From: an uncultured Victivallales bacterium
GTDB taxonomy: Bacteria > Verrucomicrobiota > Lentisphaeria > Oligosphaerales > JAFGRS01
DNA length: 36,200 nt
Direction: 5' to 3'
Assembly: GCA_903837355.1 (NCBI GenBank)
Contig: CAILUI010000394.1
Location: 1 to 36,200, forward strand
The notes under the pieces were generated by a model. It had not been told where the DNA came from. It did not search any database and was given only the letters and a program-made list of their open reading frames with translations. Of the stretch, positions 23,633-32,143 are shown in pieces. Numbering within the stretch: position 1 is the first letter of the stretch; each line of letters opens with the position of its first letter. The position numbers and the translations under genes are program-made.

Positions 23633-24136
23633 ATGCCAGAGTCCAGTCCCAACGTCGTCCTGCGGCCGCTGCGTCCCGATGACCTGCCGCGGATCAAGGA
23701 GCTGGTGGAGCTGGGCTGGCGCGGCCAGGGCGCCGCATACCTCATCGAGAAACGCTACGGTCAGATCGGCGAGCAGCCTTGGCTGGAGTGGAAGTGGTCG
23801 GAGGTTGAGCGTGCCTGCCGCGAACGGCCGCAGGACGTCATCGTCAGTACGGTCGAGGACAACGTCGTCGGTTTCGCCTCCTGCCATCTGGACCCGGTCC
23901 GTCGGGTCGGTACGATCGGCAACAATACCGTCGACCCGGCCTACCGCGGCCTGGGCATCGGTGGCCGCATGCACGATCGCGTGCTCGAGATGATACGCAC
24001 CGCCGGCATGCTCTTCGCCGAGGTCACCGTGGCGCTCAACGAGGGCCATGCGGCGGCGCGCGCCATGTACGAGAAGGCCGGTTTCGAAGAGGTCGTCGAC
24101 TCGCGCTATATGTTCATGAAGGTGAAGCAGGAGTAG
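23633..24136 (+). CDS. GNAT-family N-acetyltransferase
   Basis: This 167-residue cytosolic protein has the GNAT fold. The acetyl-CoA pyrophosphate loop is in YRGLGIGGRMHDR, preceded by the NNTVDPA strand, and the C-terminal motif is AARAMYEKAGFEEV. It transfers an acetyl group from acetyl-CoA to an amine; the substrate is unknown. The ATG at 23633 has GAGGAG about 6 bases upstream and is clearly better than the longer open frame from 23537. Its 3' end overlaps the convergent AbrB-type gene by 31 bases. The protein ends in MKVKQE after a complete-looking domain, so the overlap does not truncate it. Confidence 0.88.
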   Translation: MPESSPNVVLRPLRPDDLPRIKELVELGWRGQGAAYLIEKRYGQIGEQPWLEWKWSEVERACRERPQDVIVSTVEDNVVGFASCHLDPVRRVGTIGNNTVDPAYRGLGIGGRMHDRVLEMIRTAGMLFAEVTVALNEGHAAARAMYEKAGFEEVVDSRYMFMKVKQE

Positions 24137-24246
24137 CCTGCCGGGCCTTCGTGCAACTCCAGGGAGTCGCCCGCCTGGACTCCCAGTGCCGCCAACACTC
24201 GGGCGGGGAAGGTAACCTGCCTCTTGGATGTAATCTTGATGACCAT
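24106..24246 (-). CDS. Short AbrB/SpoVT-type swapped-hairpin DNA-binding protein, possibly truncated
   Basis: This 46-residue protein contains nearly all of an AbrB/MazE swapped-hairpin domain: MVIKITSKRQVTFPARVLAALGV followed by AGDSLELHEGPAGY (written here in two parts). After that point the sequence becomes CFTFMNI and stops, whereas relatives usually continue for 30-40 residues. The last codons lie antisense to the GNAT gene. A perfect AGGAGG stands about 11 bases before the ATG at 24246, so it may still be translated. It could be an orphan antitoxin-like or transition-state regulator; no toxin gene adjoins it. It lies 81 bases downstream of the A2M gene on the same strand. Confidence 0.6.
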   Translation of the reverse strand: MVIKITSKRQVTFPARVLAALGVQAGDSLELHEGPAGYSCFTFMNI

Positions 24247-24327
24247 AGCGCACCGGACCTCCTTACTGCCAAATCCATCCAGGTAAGGTGGCGCTTCAGG
24301 TCCGGAGTGCGTCACCGGACGCCATGG

Positions 24328-27300
24328 CTACTTGCGTTCGCCGATCTCGAGCTTGTTCTCGTCCGAGTTGCCGCGCAATTCCGGCGCATACATGGCCCAG
24401 ATCTTGGCCGGCAAGGCGCTGAAGGTCCCCGGCACTTCGGCCCGCAGGCGGTAAGAGACGCTGTGCTTACCGCGGGCGAGTTGCCGCATGAAGAAGGCTG
24501 TGCGCTCGTCGCGGAACTCGACATAGGCGCCCAGTTCGTTGCCGGTGTAGCCGCTGCGTAGGTCAACCGGCTCGCAGCCGGCGGCCTTGAAGTCCTCCAG
24601 CACGATGTACTCGTAGTCGTTCTTGCTCTCGACCGTGAGTTCGACCTCGATCAGGTCGCCGCTGTCAACGCGGGCCCCGCTGGCCAAGGGCTCCCGCCGA
24701 TAGTGCTCCGCGCGCTGGCTGAGCACCTGGCCGCGGGCACCCGCCACCGCGACGGTGCGGTCATTGGGCACCAGGCGGAAGAGGGCCCGTTCCGACTTCA
24801 CCTCGAGCCCCGCCTTGGTGATCGGATCCTCCAGCGTGAAATAGCTCACATAGCAGTTCCAGTACAGCGGTCCCTTACCCTCACGGGTCAGGACGAGAGT
24901 GTGGCGACCCGTCTCCACAAGTTCCCCCGCCAGCACGAAGGCGTTGTCGAACGTGAAGAGGTCCTCCGGCTTGATGACGACTTTCTTGCAGGGCTGGCCA
25001 TCGAGGCTCAGGGTGACCGTCATCTCGGGCCGATCCTCACCGGCGGCCTTGATGTAATCGGCGAAGGCCTCGACGCAGAGGGCGGTATCCCGAGTGCTGT
25101 TCCAGTAGGTGGCGTGCTTGCGGTTGTTGAGCAGGTACTTGACCAGGCGTGGCAGCAGGTCATTGCGCGGATCCGCCGCGCAGAGGAGCTTCAGGTAGGT
25201 GGCTTGCGCCTCGATCTCGCTGCCGTACCAGTACCACCAGGCATTGCCGGTGCCGAGGTTGAGGTACGCGGTCTGGTTCTCTTCGTCGCGCACGACGAAC
25301 TGCGCCAGATTGCGCAGGACCATGCCCAGCTTCTCGTCCTGCTTCTGGCGCTGCAGCGCCAGCCCATAGAGCGACAACCCGTAGAGCGACAGCTCCGCAC
25401 GGTCGCGGTAGAGGAACTCGCGCATGGCCTCGTCCGCGACCTCGGCGTCGCCCAGCACCCGGTAGACCAGGGCATCGGTGGCGTCCGCCTTGGCCTTCCA
25501 CAACTCGGGCCGCGGGTCGCGTTCGGCATTCTGCAGCAACCGGACCTGCTCAGACTGGTAGCGCCGGAGCCATTCGATGCCGTTCTGGATGACCTCGGGC
25601 GCGACCGCCACATCGTTCTGCACCGCGACCTGCAGGCCGTGCACGACCGTCGCCGTGGTGTGCGCCGAACTGCGCTCGCCCCAACCGCTGAACCAGCCCC
25701 AGCCGCCGTCGCTGAGCTGCATCGCCAGCAGCGTGCCCACGCCGTCGCGCACCAGGCTCGCCACCACCTTCTCGTCAAACACCGGAGCGAGCTTGTTGCG
25801 CTGCCACTGGGTCGCGCGCTGCGCGGCGTCGCCCAGTTCCTGGGCGTTCAGGTTGGTATGCTTGTCGCGAATATCCTTAAGCGATATCCCCATGCGCTGC
25901 AGAACATTCTGCGTGATGACCGTCGGCAGAAAGCGGTTCAGTGTCTGCTCGGTGCAACCGTACGGGAAGTCCGCCAGGTAGGGGAGGGCGTCGACCATCG
26001 CCATCGCCAGCGACGGGGAGAAACGCAGCTCCAGTCGTGCCGATTCCGGCCGGCGCTGTTTGGGCACTTCGATCGTGATCTCGGCTCTCGTATCCTGGTT
26101 GCGCAGCAGACCGCAGGAAGACACCAGCTTATCCATGCCGTGCACGTAGACCGGGAAGCGCATCTCCATGGCATCGGACTCGGCGTCGCTCAAGGCCTTC
26201 ATGCGGACCACGGCCTCACCCTCGCGCACCACCTTCACCCGCCAGTCCACGCGGGCTTCGCCCTTGGCGGCGATGTGGATCTTGCGTTCGGGCTTGCCGT
26301 CGATCTCCAGACACGGCCCGCTCAGTTCCAGCACCGCCCGGACCTCTTTGTCGGTCTCGAGGTAGTTGTGGACATTGGCCGACAGCACCACCTCGTCCTT
26401 CTGCACAAAGAAGCGCGGGGCCTGCAGCCGCAGCAGCAGGTTCTTCGAGGTGATGACCTCGGCGCTGCCCGCGCCGACGCGGGTGCCCTTGCCCATGGCC
26501 CAGACACGAATCTTCCAGGTGGTCAGGTTCTCGGGCATGGGGAGCGGTATCGTGGCCGTACCATCGGCTTCGGTCTCCAGCGTGGCTACCCACAGCGCCG
26601 TGTCGGCAAACTCCTTGCGCACCACCGGTTGCACCAGGGCCGGCCCGCCGCCGCCCATGCCGCCGGCCGCGCCCGGCCCGGCGTCCCTGGCCGCCATCAT
26701 CATGGCCGGCCCCTGCATGCCGCCGCCCGGCTCCATCGCGCCTCCGGCCATCGGCGCCGCGGCGGTCATGGCCACGCTGTCCATGGCCATCTCCCCACCC
26801 ATGCCGGGGGCCGGCCCCAACATGCCCTTCACCATCATGCCACCGCCACGCCGCCTGGGCATCCCCCCGGTGCCACCAAAGCCCAGGCCCGCCCCGTTGG
26901 CCTCATCGCCCTCATCCGCGTGGCCGAAGACGCCCACGGCCTGCATCGGCGTCTCGCGCGGCTTGAGCAGATTGTTGAACCAGCGCGCCAGCGTGTGCAG
27001 AGTGTTCTCGCTATGCTGACGCCGCCATTGCCAGAAGTTCGCCCGAATGTCGCCCACATTCGAACCGCCGGCAACGTACTCGACACTCTTGTCGTAGACG
27101 CTCACCACCACGGTCCCCACAAAGGGCGCGCCCCCGGCCTCGGTCAACTTGATTTTGACCTGGCCCTTCGCCCCCGGCGCGAAGCGCGTGGCCGAGGGCA
27201 GCACCTCGACCCCCAACACCCGCTGCTCCGGCGGCACCACGATCTCCTTGATCGCCGTGTAGACCTCGCCGTCCGCCACCGTCACGGCCTCAATGAAGAC

Positions 27301-30300
27301 GTTCGGCATGTCCTTCTGGGTGATGTCGATCTCCTCGATGGCACTGCGCCCCTTGAGTCGGATACACTTGGGCGGCAGGCAGATGCCATTTGCCGCCCGC
27401 ACAAACAGTAGGACGAAGGCATCCTCGCGGTCGGCGCGCACGGCCAGCTCCATGCGCTCGCCGGGACGGTACTCCGCCTTGTCGGGCACCAGCTCGATGT
27501 GGCTGAAGCGGAAGTCGCCCGGCTTGGCACCCTCGCCGCGGACGCTGAAGACGTAGCCGCCTTCGAGCGTGTGGTTCGCCGCGTCGGTCACCGCGTAGGC
27601 AAGCCGGAACTGGCCCGGCGCCGAGGCCGTCAGGACCTGTGTCGCGCCGCCCTGGTCATCGGTGGCCAGATCCCAGGCCTGCACTTCTTTTTCCACCGGG
27701 GCGCGCGCTGCATCGTAGGTCAGGCGCAACAGCCGCAGCCGGCCCGCGCCCGCAACGCCCTTGCCGTCCGGCGTGCGCGCCTGGAAACTCGCCTGCACGG
27801 TGTCACCAACCGCGTAGTGGCCACGGTCCACCCAGGCGTAGACCTTGAACGGCTCGCGGGCGGCGATGACGCTGCCATTGCCGACGATCGTGCGGCGGGA
27901 TTCGTCGCGGACCTCCGCCGTGATCTCGTAGCGATGGTCACGGTCGCCCATGACCTCTTTGGCGACCGCCGTGTCGAGGGTCAGCGTGGCGCTGCCGTCG
28001 GCGTTGAGCGGCAGCTCGACATCCGCTACGACTTCGGGCGGGCCGCCCGGCGCCTGCGCCCACCAGTAAGCCGGCCGCTGACAGCCCCAACGCTGCCAGC
28101 CGGGGTACCAGTCGTAGTCATAGGCGAACCACCCGTAGCCTGGCCCGTAGAACCAGTCCCAGGGCATCACCGGGTACCACGTGGTCTGGTGCTCGTAGCG
28201 CAGGACTTTGATCTTCGCGGTGGCCTTGGTGACCGGCCCCCCAAAGTAGTACTTCGCCTCCACCTTCGCCTCGATCTTCTCGCCCAGTGCCACCGGCTCC
28301 GTCGGCGCCTGCACCGTCACCTCAAATTCCGGTTTCTTGTACTCCTCCACCTGGAAGGAATAATAGCCAACGTAGAGATCGCCCACCTTGACCGCCAGCG
28401 CGTAGCCGCCCAGCGGGCACTCGTCGGCCAGCGGCAATTCGCCGCTGACGCCGCCGTAGGCGTCCGCCGTCAGCGCCTGGTCGAAGATCGCCTCGCCGCG
28501 GGGGTTGTTGATGATGATCGTCAGCGGCTGGCCGGCAAAGGCGTTCTGGTCATCGATGTCGTACTTGGTATGTGCCACCCAGGCCTTCCACTGCACCTTC
28601 TGCCCAGGACGGTAGACAGGTCGGTCCGTGATCACAAAGCTCTTGGTGGCTTCGTAGTCGCCGTCGTAGTGCTCCGGGTAGCCGATGCCGATGAAACCGT
28701 CGTAGGCGAAACGGCCGGGAGCGCTGGCGGTGATCAGCCACTGGAAACCCTCGGGCGCCCGCTCCGGCGACAAGATCAGCAGACCATCGGCATCGGTCTG
28801 GGCGCTGGCCTCGGTGGTGATCAGGCGGTGCTTCCGCGTCTTCTCGATCCACTCCTGCCGATAGCCGAAGAGCTCGACCTTGAGATTCGGCAGCGGCTGG
28901 CCGCTGACGGCGTCGGCAGTCAGGATCAGATGCTGCTTGTCCAGCGGCTTGTGGACGATCACCGTGGAGTCGAGCACGATCAGGATGCGGCTCGTGTTGC
29001 CCGCGGGCAGTTGGCCGACCAGCAGGTAGGCGCCCGCGTCTTTGAGCGGGGTGGTGACGGTGATCAGGCGGTCGAAGTGGTCGGGCTTGGGGTCCAGCTT
29101 CAGCTCCCATTCGGTAACCTTGCCAGTCAGATACTGCTCCTGGTTCTCCCAGACCAAGCGCTGCCCGAGGTCGTACAGGTTCAGCTTCTGCCCATCGAGC
29201 CGCTCGGGCTTGCTGCGGAGGTAAACGCGGGCGTCCTCCATCAGCCGCGGCAGGTCGACGCGGTAGGCGGTGAAAGACACCTGCGGCGCATTGCGGAAGC
29301 GGAAAGGCACCGTCGCCGGCTGCCCCGCCGGCTGCGCGCGCTGCGGCTCGAACTGGCCCCAGTTGCCCGTGATCTGCCGAATGCGCTGCTGCGCGGCATC
29401 CGGCTCGAAGGCGGCGAAGCGCTCCCACCAGGTCACCGCCTCGGGGTACTGCCGCCGGTTCTCGTAGAGGTTCGCCAGCGTCTGGGTCGCCTCGCGATTC
29501 AGACCGGTGTCGTCGCCCTCCTGGTTCGCCAGTTCCTTGAAGCGGGCGATGAAGCAGAACTCCGGGGGTAAGGTGAAGCGCTTCACCCCGGTGGCCAGGC
29601 GGGCGATGGTCTCATTGTCCTTGAGCGTCTGCACGGCGAAGACCCCGGCCCGTTCCTCGGCGCTGTCGGTTCGGAACCACGACCGGAAGCTGGCCATGGT
29701 CTGCACGTCGAATTGCTCCTGCAGAAAGCGGGCGAAGGCGAGGCGCGGGTGGGCGGCCATGGCCGGCGACACCGTCTCGGCCTGGCGCAGGAGCCAGCGC
29801 CAACGCTCGCCGTCGCTGGCCGCCTGCGCGAAGCTCTCGGGGACGCCGTAGTACACCGGCTGGCCCTCGGCATCCACGGGCGCCCCGCCCTGGCTGCCCC
29901 CGGCCAGCGGCTCCTCGTAGTCGGGCAGACTCCCCAAATCCGTCAGCGCCTGCAGGCGCCAGGCGCCGTCGCCGCCGCGTTGGCCGAGCACCAGGCTGGC
30001 GTAGTTGAAGTAGAAGCCGTAGGTCTCGGCCACGGGCCGCTGCGCCTGCACCAGGGGCAAGGCCTGCTGCATGAGCTGCAGCGCCCAGACCCGGTCGCGC
30101 TCTGCGACCTGCACCCAGCGGCCGCCGACGCCACCACGATGGTTGCCGCGCTGGAACTCCCCGCCGACCATCATGCCGTGATGCGGGAGCTGATTCATCA
30201 CGTTCAGGGCCGCCTGCTCCAGCAACCGCCAGTTCTTGGCGTGCGCCTTCACGGCCTGCTCGATGAACCCGTCCATCTGCGCCTGGCCGCCCAGGCGCTG

Positions 30301-30513
30301 CAGGCAGTCCAGGCCGCGCTCCAGATCGTCCGGCACTTTGCCGGCAGCCGAGCGCGGTTCGCTGACCAGCTTCTGGAACACGGCGTAGGCTTCCTTGAAG
30401 TTGCCGTCCGCCTGCAGCTTCTGCGCTCGTACGCGGTCCGAGGCTTCGTCCGCCCCGGCTCCCGCGGCCAGCGCCACGAACGCCAGCGCGCCAAGAATGG
30501 GTCCTATCTTCAT
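24328..30513 (-). CDS. Alpha-2-macroglobulin family protein with thioester (very large)
   Basis: This 2061-residue protein has a cleavable signal peptide (MKIGPILGALAFVALAAGAG) and no lipobox, so it is probably periplasmic. The first ~400 residues are helical and TPR-like (NFKEAYAVFQKLV, RRQYPEAVTWWERF). MG-type beta domains follow, with TDRPVYRPGQKVQWKAWV near 640 and EEYKKPEFEVTV near 735. FADTALWVATLETEADG and MPENLTTWKI are near 1300. The thioester motif PYGCTEQTLNRFLP has C1520 and Q1523, then the helical TED and a C-terminal receptor-like domain. Family role: trap invading proteases by covalent capture. Oddities are a Trp/Tyr-rich insert at 779-820 and a Gly/Met-rich stretch at 1217-1290 in the bait position. 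No pbpC neighbour is present. A 277-bp divergent gap separates it from the PFK gene. Confidence 0.93.
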   Translation of the reverse strand: MKIGPILGALAFVALAAGAGADEASDRVRAQKLQADGNFKEAYAVFQKLVSEPRSAAGKVPDDLERGLDCLQRLGGQAQMDGFIEQAVKAHAKNWRLLEQAALNVMNQLPHHGMMVGGEFQRGNHRGGVGGRWVQVAERDRVWALQLMQQALPLVQAQRPVAETYGFYFNYASLVLGQRGGDGAWRLQALTDLGSLPDYEEPLAGGSQGGAPVDAEGQPVYYGVPESFAQAASDGERWRWLLRQAETVSPAMAAHPRLAFARFLQEQFDVQTMASFRSWFRTDSAEERAGVFAVQTLKDNETIARLATGVKRFTLPPEFCFIARFKELANQEGDDTGLNREATQTLANLYENRRQYPEAVTWWERFAAFEPDAAQQRIRQITGNWGQFEPQRAQPAGQPATVPFRFRNAPQVSFTAYRVDLPRLMEDARVYLRSKPERLDGQKLNLYDLGQRLVWENQEQYLTGKVTEWELKLDPKPDHFDRLITVTTPLKDAGAYLLVGQLPAGNTSRILIVLDSTVIVHKPLDKQHLILTADAVSGQPLPNLKVELFGYRQEWIEKTRKHRLITTEASAQTDADGLLILSPERAPEGFQWLITASAPGRFAYDGFIGIGYPEHYDGDYEATKSFVITDRPVYRPGQKVQWKAWVAHTKYDIDDQNAFAGQPLTIIINNPRGEAIFDQALTADAYGGVSGELPLADECPLGGYALAVKVGDLYVGYYSFQVEEYKKPEFEVTVQAPTEPVALGEKIEAKVEAKYYFGGPVTKATAKIKVLRYEHQTTWYPVMPWDWFYGPGYGWFAYDYDWYPGWQRWGCQRPAYWWAQAPGGPPEVVADVELPLNADGSATLTLDTAVAKEVMGDRDHRYEITAEVRDESRRTIVGNGSVIAAREPFKVYAWVDRGHYAVGDTVQASFQARTPDGKGVAGAGRLRLLRLTYDAARAPVEKEVQAWDLATDDQGGATQVLTASAPGQFRLAYAVTDAANHTLEGGYVFSVRGEGAKPGDFRFSHIELVPDKAEYRPGERMELAVRADREDAFVLLFVRAANGICLPPKCIRLKGRSAIEEIDITQKDMPNVFIEAVTVADGEVYTAIKEIVVPPEQRVLGVEVLPSATRFAPGAKGQVKIKLTEAGGAPFVGTVVVSVYDKSVEYVAGGSNVGDIRANFWQWRRQHSENTLHTLARWFNNLLKPRETPMQAVGVFGHADEGDEANGAGLGFGGTGGMPRRRGGGMMVKGMLGPAPGMGGEMAMDSVAMTAAAPMAGGAMEPGGGMQGPAMMMAARDAGPGAAGGMGGGGPALVQPVVRKEFADTALWVATLETEADGTATIPLPMPENLTTWKIRVWAMGKGTRVGAGSAEVITSKNLLLRLQAPRFFVQKDEVVLSANVHNYLETDKEVRAVLELSGPCLEIDGKPERKIHIAAKGEARVDWRVKVVREGEAVVRMKALSDAESDAMEMRFPVYVHGMDKLVSSCGLLRNQDTRAEITIEVPKQRRPESARLELRFSPSLAMAMVDALPYLADFPYGCTEQTLNRFLPTVITQNVLQRMGISLKDIRDKHTNLNAQELGDAAQRATQWQRNKLAPVFDEKVVASLVRDGVGTLLAMQLSDGGWGWFSGWGERSSAHTTATVVHGLQVAVQNDVAVAPEVIQNGIEWLRRYQSEQVRLLQNAERDPRPELWKAKADATDALVYRVLGDAEVADEAMREFLYRDRAELSLYGLSLYGLALQRQKQDEKLGMVLRNLAQFVVRDEENQTAYLNLGTGNAWWYWYGSEIEAQATYLKLLCAADPRNDLLPRLVKYLLNNRKHATYWNSTRDTALCVEAFADYIKAAGEDRPEMTVTLSLDGQPCKKVVIKPEDLFTFDNAFVLAGELVETGRHTLVLTREGKGPLYWNCYVSYFTLEDPITKAGLEVKSERALFRLVPNDRTVAVAGARGQVLSQRAEHYRREPLASGARVDSGDLIEVELTVESKNDYEYIVLEDFKAAGCEPVDLRSGYTGNELGAYVEFRDERTAFFMRQLARGKHSVSYRLRAEVPGTFSALPAKIWAMYAPELRGNSDENKLEIGERK

Positions 30514-30790
30514 GATGCAGCGTCCTTAAAGGCATCGGCAGATGCGTCGTCTACCCTCAGCACAGAACGTAACCCGCGCCATCGGCCACCGCCAGCCGCA
30601 GGTCGGAGGCGCGTCGGCTCCCCCTGCTACAGCTAACGCGCCCGGCCGCCGTTTCTTAGCGGCCCCACCGTGGAGAACGCTCCATTCTGTGGTAAGGTCT
30701 ACACACGGCAAACGGCCCAACTGCACTCCGCCGGCCCTTCCCCGCTGGGAGTGCGGCAGGCACCGGCCGCAACCACAGGAGCCCTCGGTT

Positions 30791-32131
30791 ATGGCAGATT
30801 GTGAGTTTGGCCTGTCACCCGCTGCGCTACAGGCCTTGAATTTCGACGTCGAAGGCATCGGCACGCCTACACTGGACTCGCCCTTGCGTGGCGTGCAGTT
30901 TGTCGAGGACGATGAGCGCGTCGCCTACTTTACGGACCCGCGTCCGAACCAGGAGTTGCTGGCCAAAGGCCTGCCGCCACCGGCTTTTGTCGCCGCCGGT
31001 CCCCGCCGCCGGCTTTACCACGACGCCGCCTGGACGCGCGCCGCCATCGTCACCTGCGGCGGCCTCTGCCCCGGCATCAATGATGTCATCAAGGCCTTGG
31101 TCAACACCCTCCACTTCACCTACGGTGTCGATAACATCTTCGGCATCCCCTACGGGTACCGCGGCCTGGCACCCAAGTATGGCCACAAGCCCGTCGAGCT
31201 TTCGCCTGACGTCGTCGACACCATCCCGGAGAATGGCGGCTCCATCCTCGGCTCGTCGCGCGGCGAGCAGTCTACCGAAGAGATCGTGCGGACGCTGGAC
31301 CGACTGAATATCAATATCCTGTTTACGATCGGCGGCGATGGCACGCAACGCGGCGCCGGTGACATCGTGGCCGTTGCCAAGGCGCACGGCCTGACGCTGA
31401 GCGTGGTCGGGATCCCGAAGACTATCGACAACGACCTGAGCTTCATGGAGCGCACATTCGGCTTCGAGACCGCGATCTACGCGGCGGCGCCCGTGATCGG
31501 CTGTGCCCACATGGAAGCCAAGGGCGCTTACAACGGCGTTGGCCTGGTCCGCCTCATGGGCCGCGATTCCGGGTTTATCGCCGCCCACGCCTCGCTCGCC
31601 AACAGCGTGGTGAACATCTGCCTCATTCCCGAGGTACCCTTTGAGTTGGAGGGCCCGAAGGGCTTCCTCCCGGCCCTGGAGCGCCGGCTCGCCGAGAAGC
31701 ACCATGCCGTGGTCGTCGTGGCCGAGGGCGCCGGGCAGGAGCTCTTTGCCAACCAGCCGGTCGAAAAGGACCTGTCGGGTAACATCCTGAACCAGGACAT
31801 CGGCGTCTTCCTGCGCGACCGTATCCATGCCTACCTGAAACAGCGCGGTATCGAGCACAGCATGAAGTACTTCGATCCCAGCTACCTGATCCGCAGCGTC
31901 CCCGCTCGCGGGACCGATGCGGTCTTCTGCCTGCACCTGGCGCAGCAGGCCGTGCATGCCGCCATGGCGGGCCTGACCAACCTGGTGGTCGGGTACTGGC
32001 ATGGCCACTTCGTCTATGTCCCCATCGCGCTGGCAACGTGCGAGCGCCGCCGCATCGACCCGCGCGGTCAGCTCTGGCAGAGCGTACTGCAGGTGACCCG
32101 CCAAGAGGACATCTGGGCCCCCCAGGCTTGA
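30791..32131 (+). CDS. 6-phosphofructokinase, probably ATP-dependent (group II type)
   Basis: This 446-residue enzyme phosphorylates fructose 6-phosphate to the 1,6-bisphosphate. GGLCPGIN starts the core. The phosphoryl-donor motif GGDGT (residues 181-185) keeps the glycine that favours ATP over pyrophosphate. IPKTIDNDL has a lysine (K210) where classical bacterial ATP enzymes have glycine. MGRDSGFIA and VVVAEGAGQEL are the substrate-binding blocks. The G plus K combination is known from plant and trypanosome ATP-PFKs, which descend from the PPi-type lineage. The ~85-residue N-terminal extension before the core is also typical of that group. The ATG at 30791 has an AGGAG-like site (ACAGGAGC) about 8-12 bases upstream. 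The FAD gene follows 12 bases after the stop. Confidence 0.9.
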   Translation: MADCEFGLSPAALQALNFDVEGIGTPTLDSPLRGVQFVEDDERVAYFTDPRPNQELLAKGLPPPAFVAAGPRRRLYHDAAWTRAAIVTCGGLCPGINDVIKALVNTLHFTYGVDNIFGIPYGYRGLAPKYGHKPVELSPDVVDTIPENGGSILGSSRGEQSTEEIVRTLDRLNINILFTIGGDGTQRGAGDIVAVAKAHGLTLSVVGIPKTIDNDLSFMERTFGFETAIYAAAPVIGCAHMEAKGAYNGVGLVRLMGRDSGFIAAHASLANSVVNICLIPEVPFELEGPKGFLPALERRLAEKHHAVVVVAEGAGQELFANQPVEKDLSGNILNQDIGVFLRDRIHAYLKQRGIEHSMKYFDPSYLIRSVPARGTDAVFCLHLAQQAVHAAMAGLTNLVVGYWHGHFVYVPIALATCERRRIDPRGQLWQSVLQVTRQEDIWAPQA

Positions 32132-32143
32132 GAGGAGACGACG

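Noticed and set aside
24703..27411. A 902-codon open frame on the + strand
   Set aside because: It is entirely antisense to the A2M gene, is rich in His/Arg/Gln/Val without domain motifs, and arises from high GC. The same applies to the + frame at 27499-29571.
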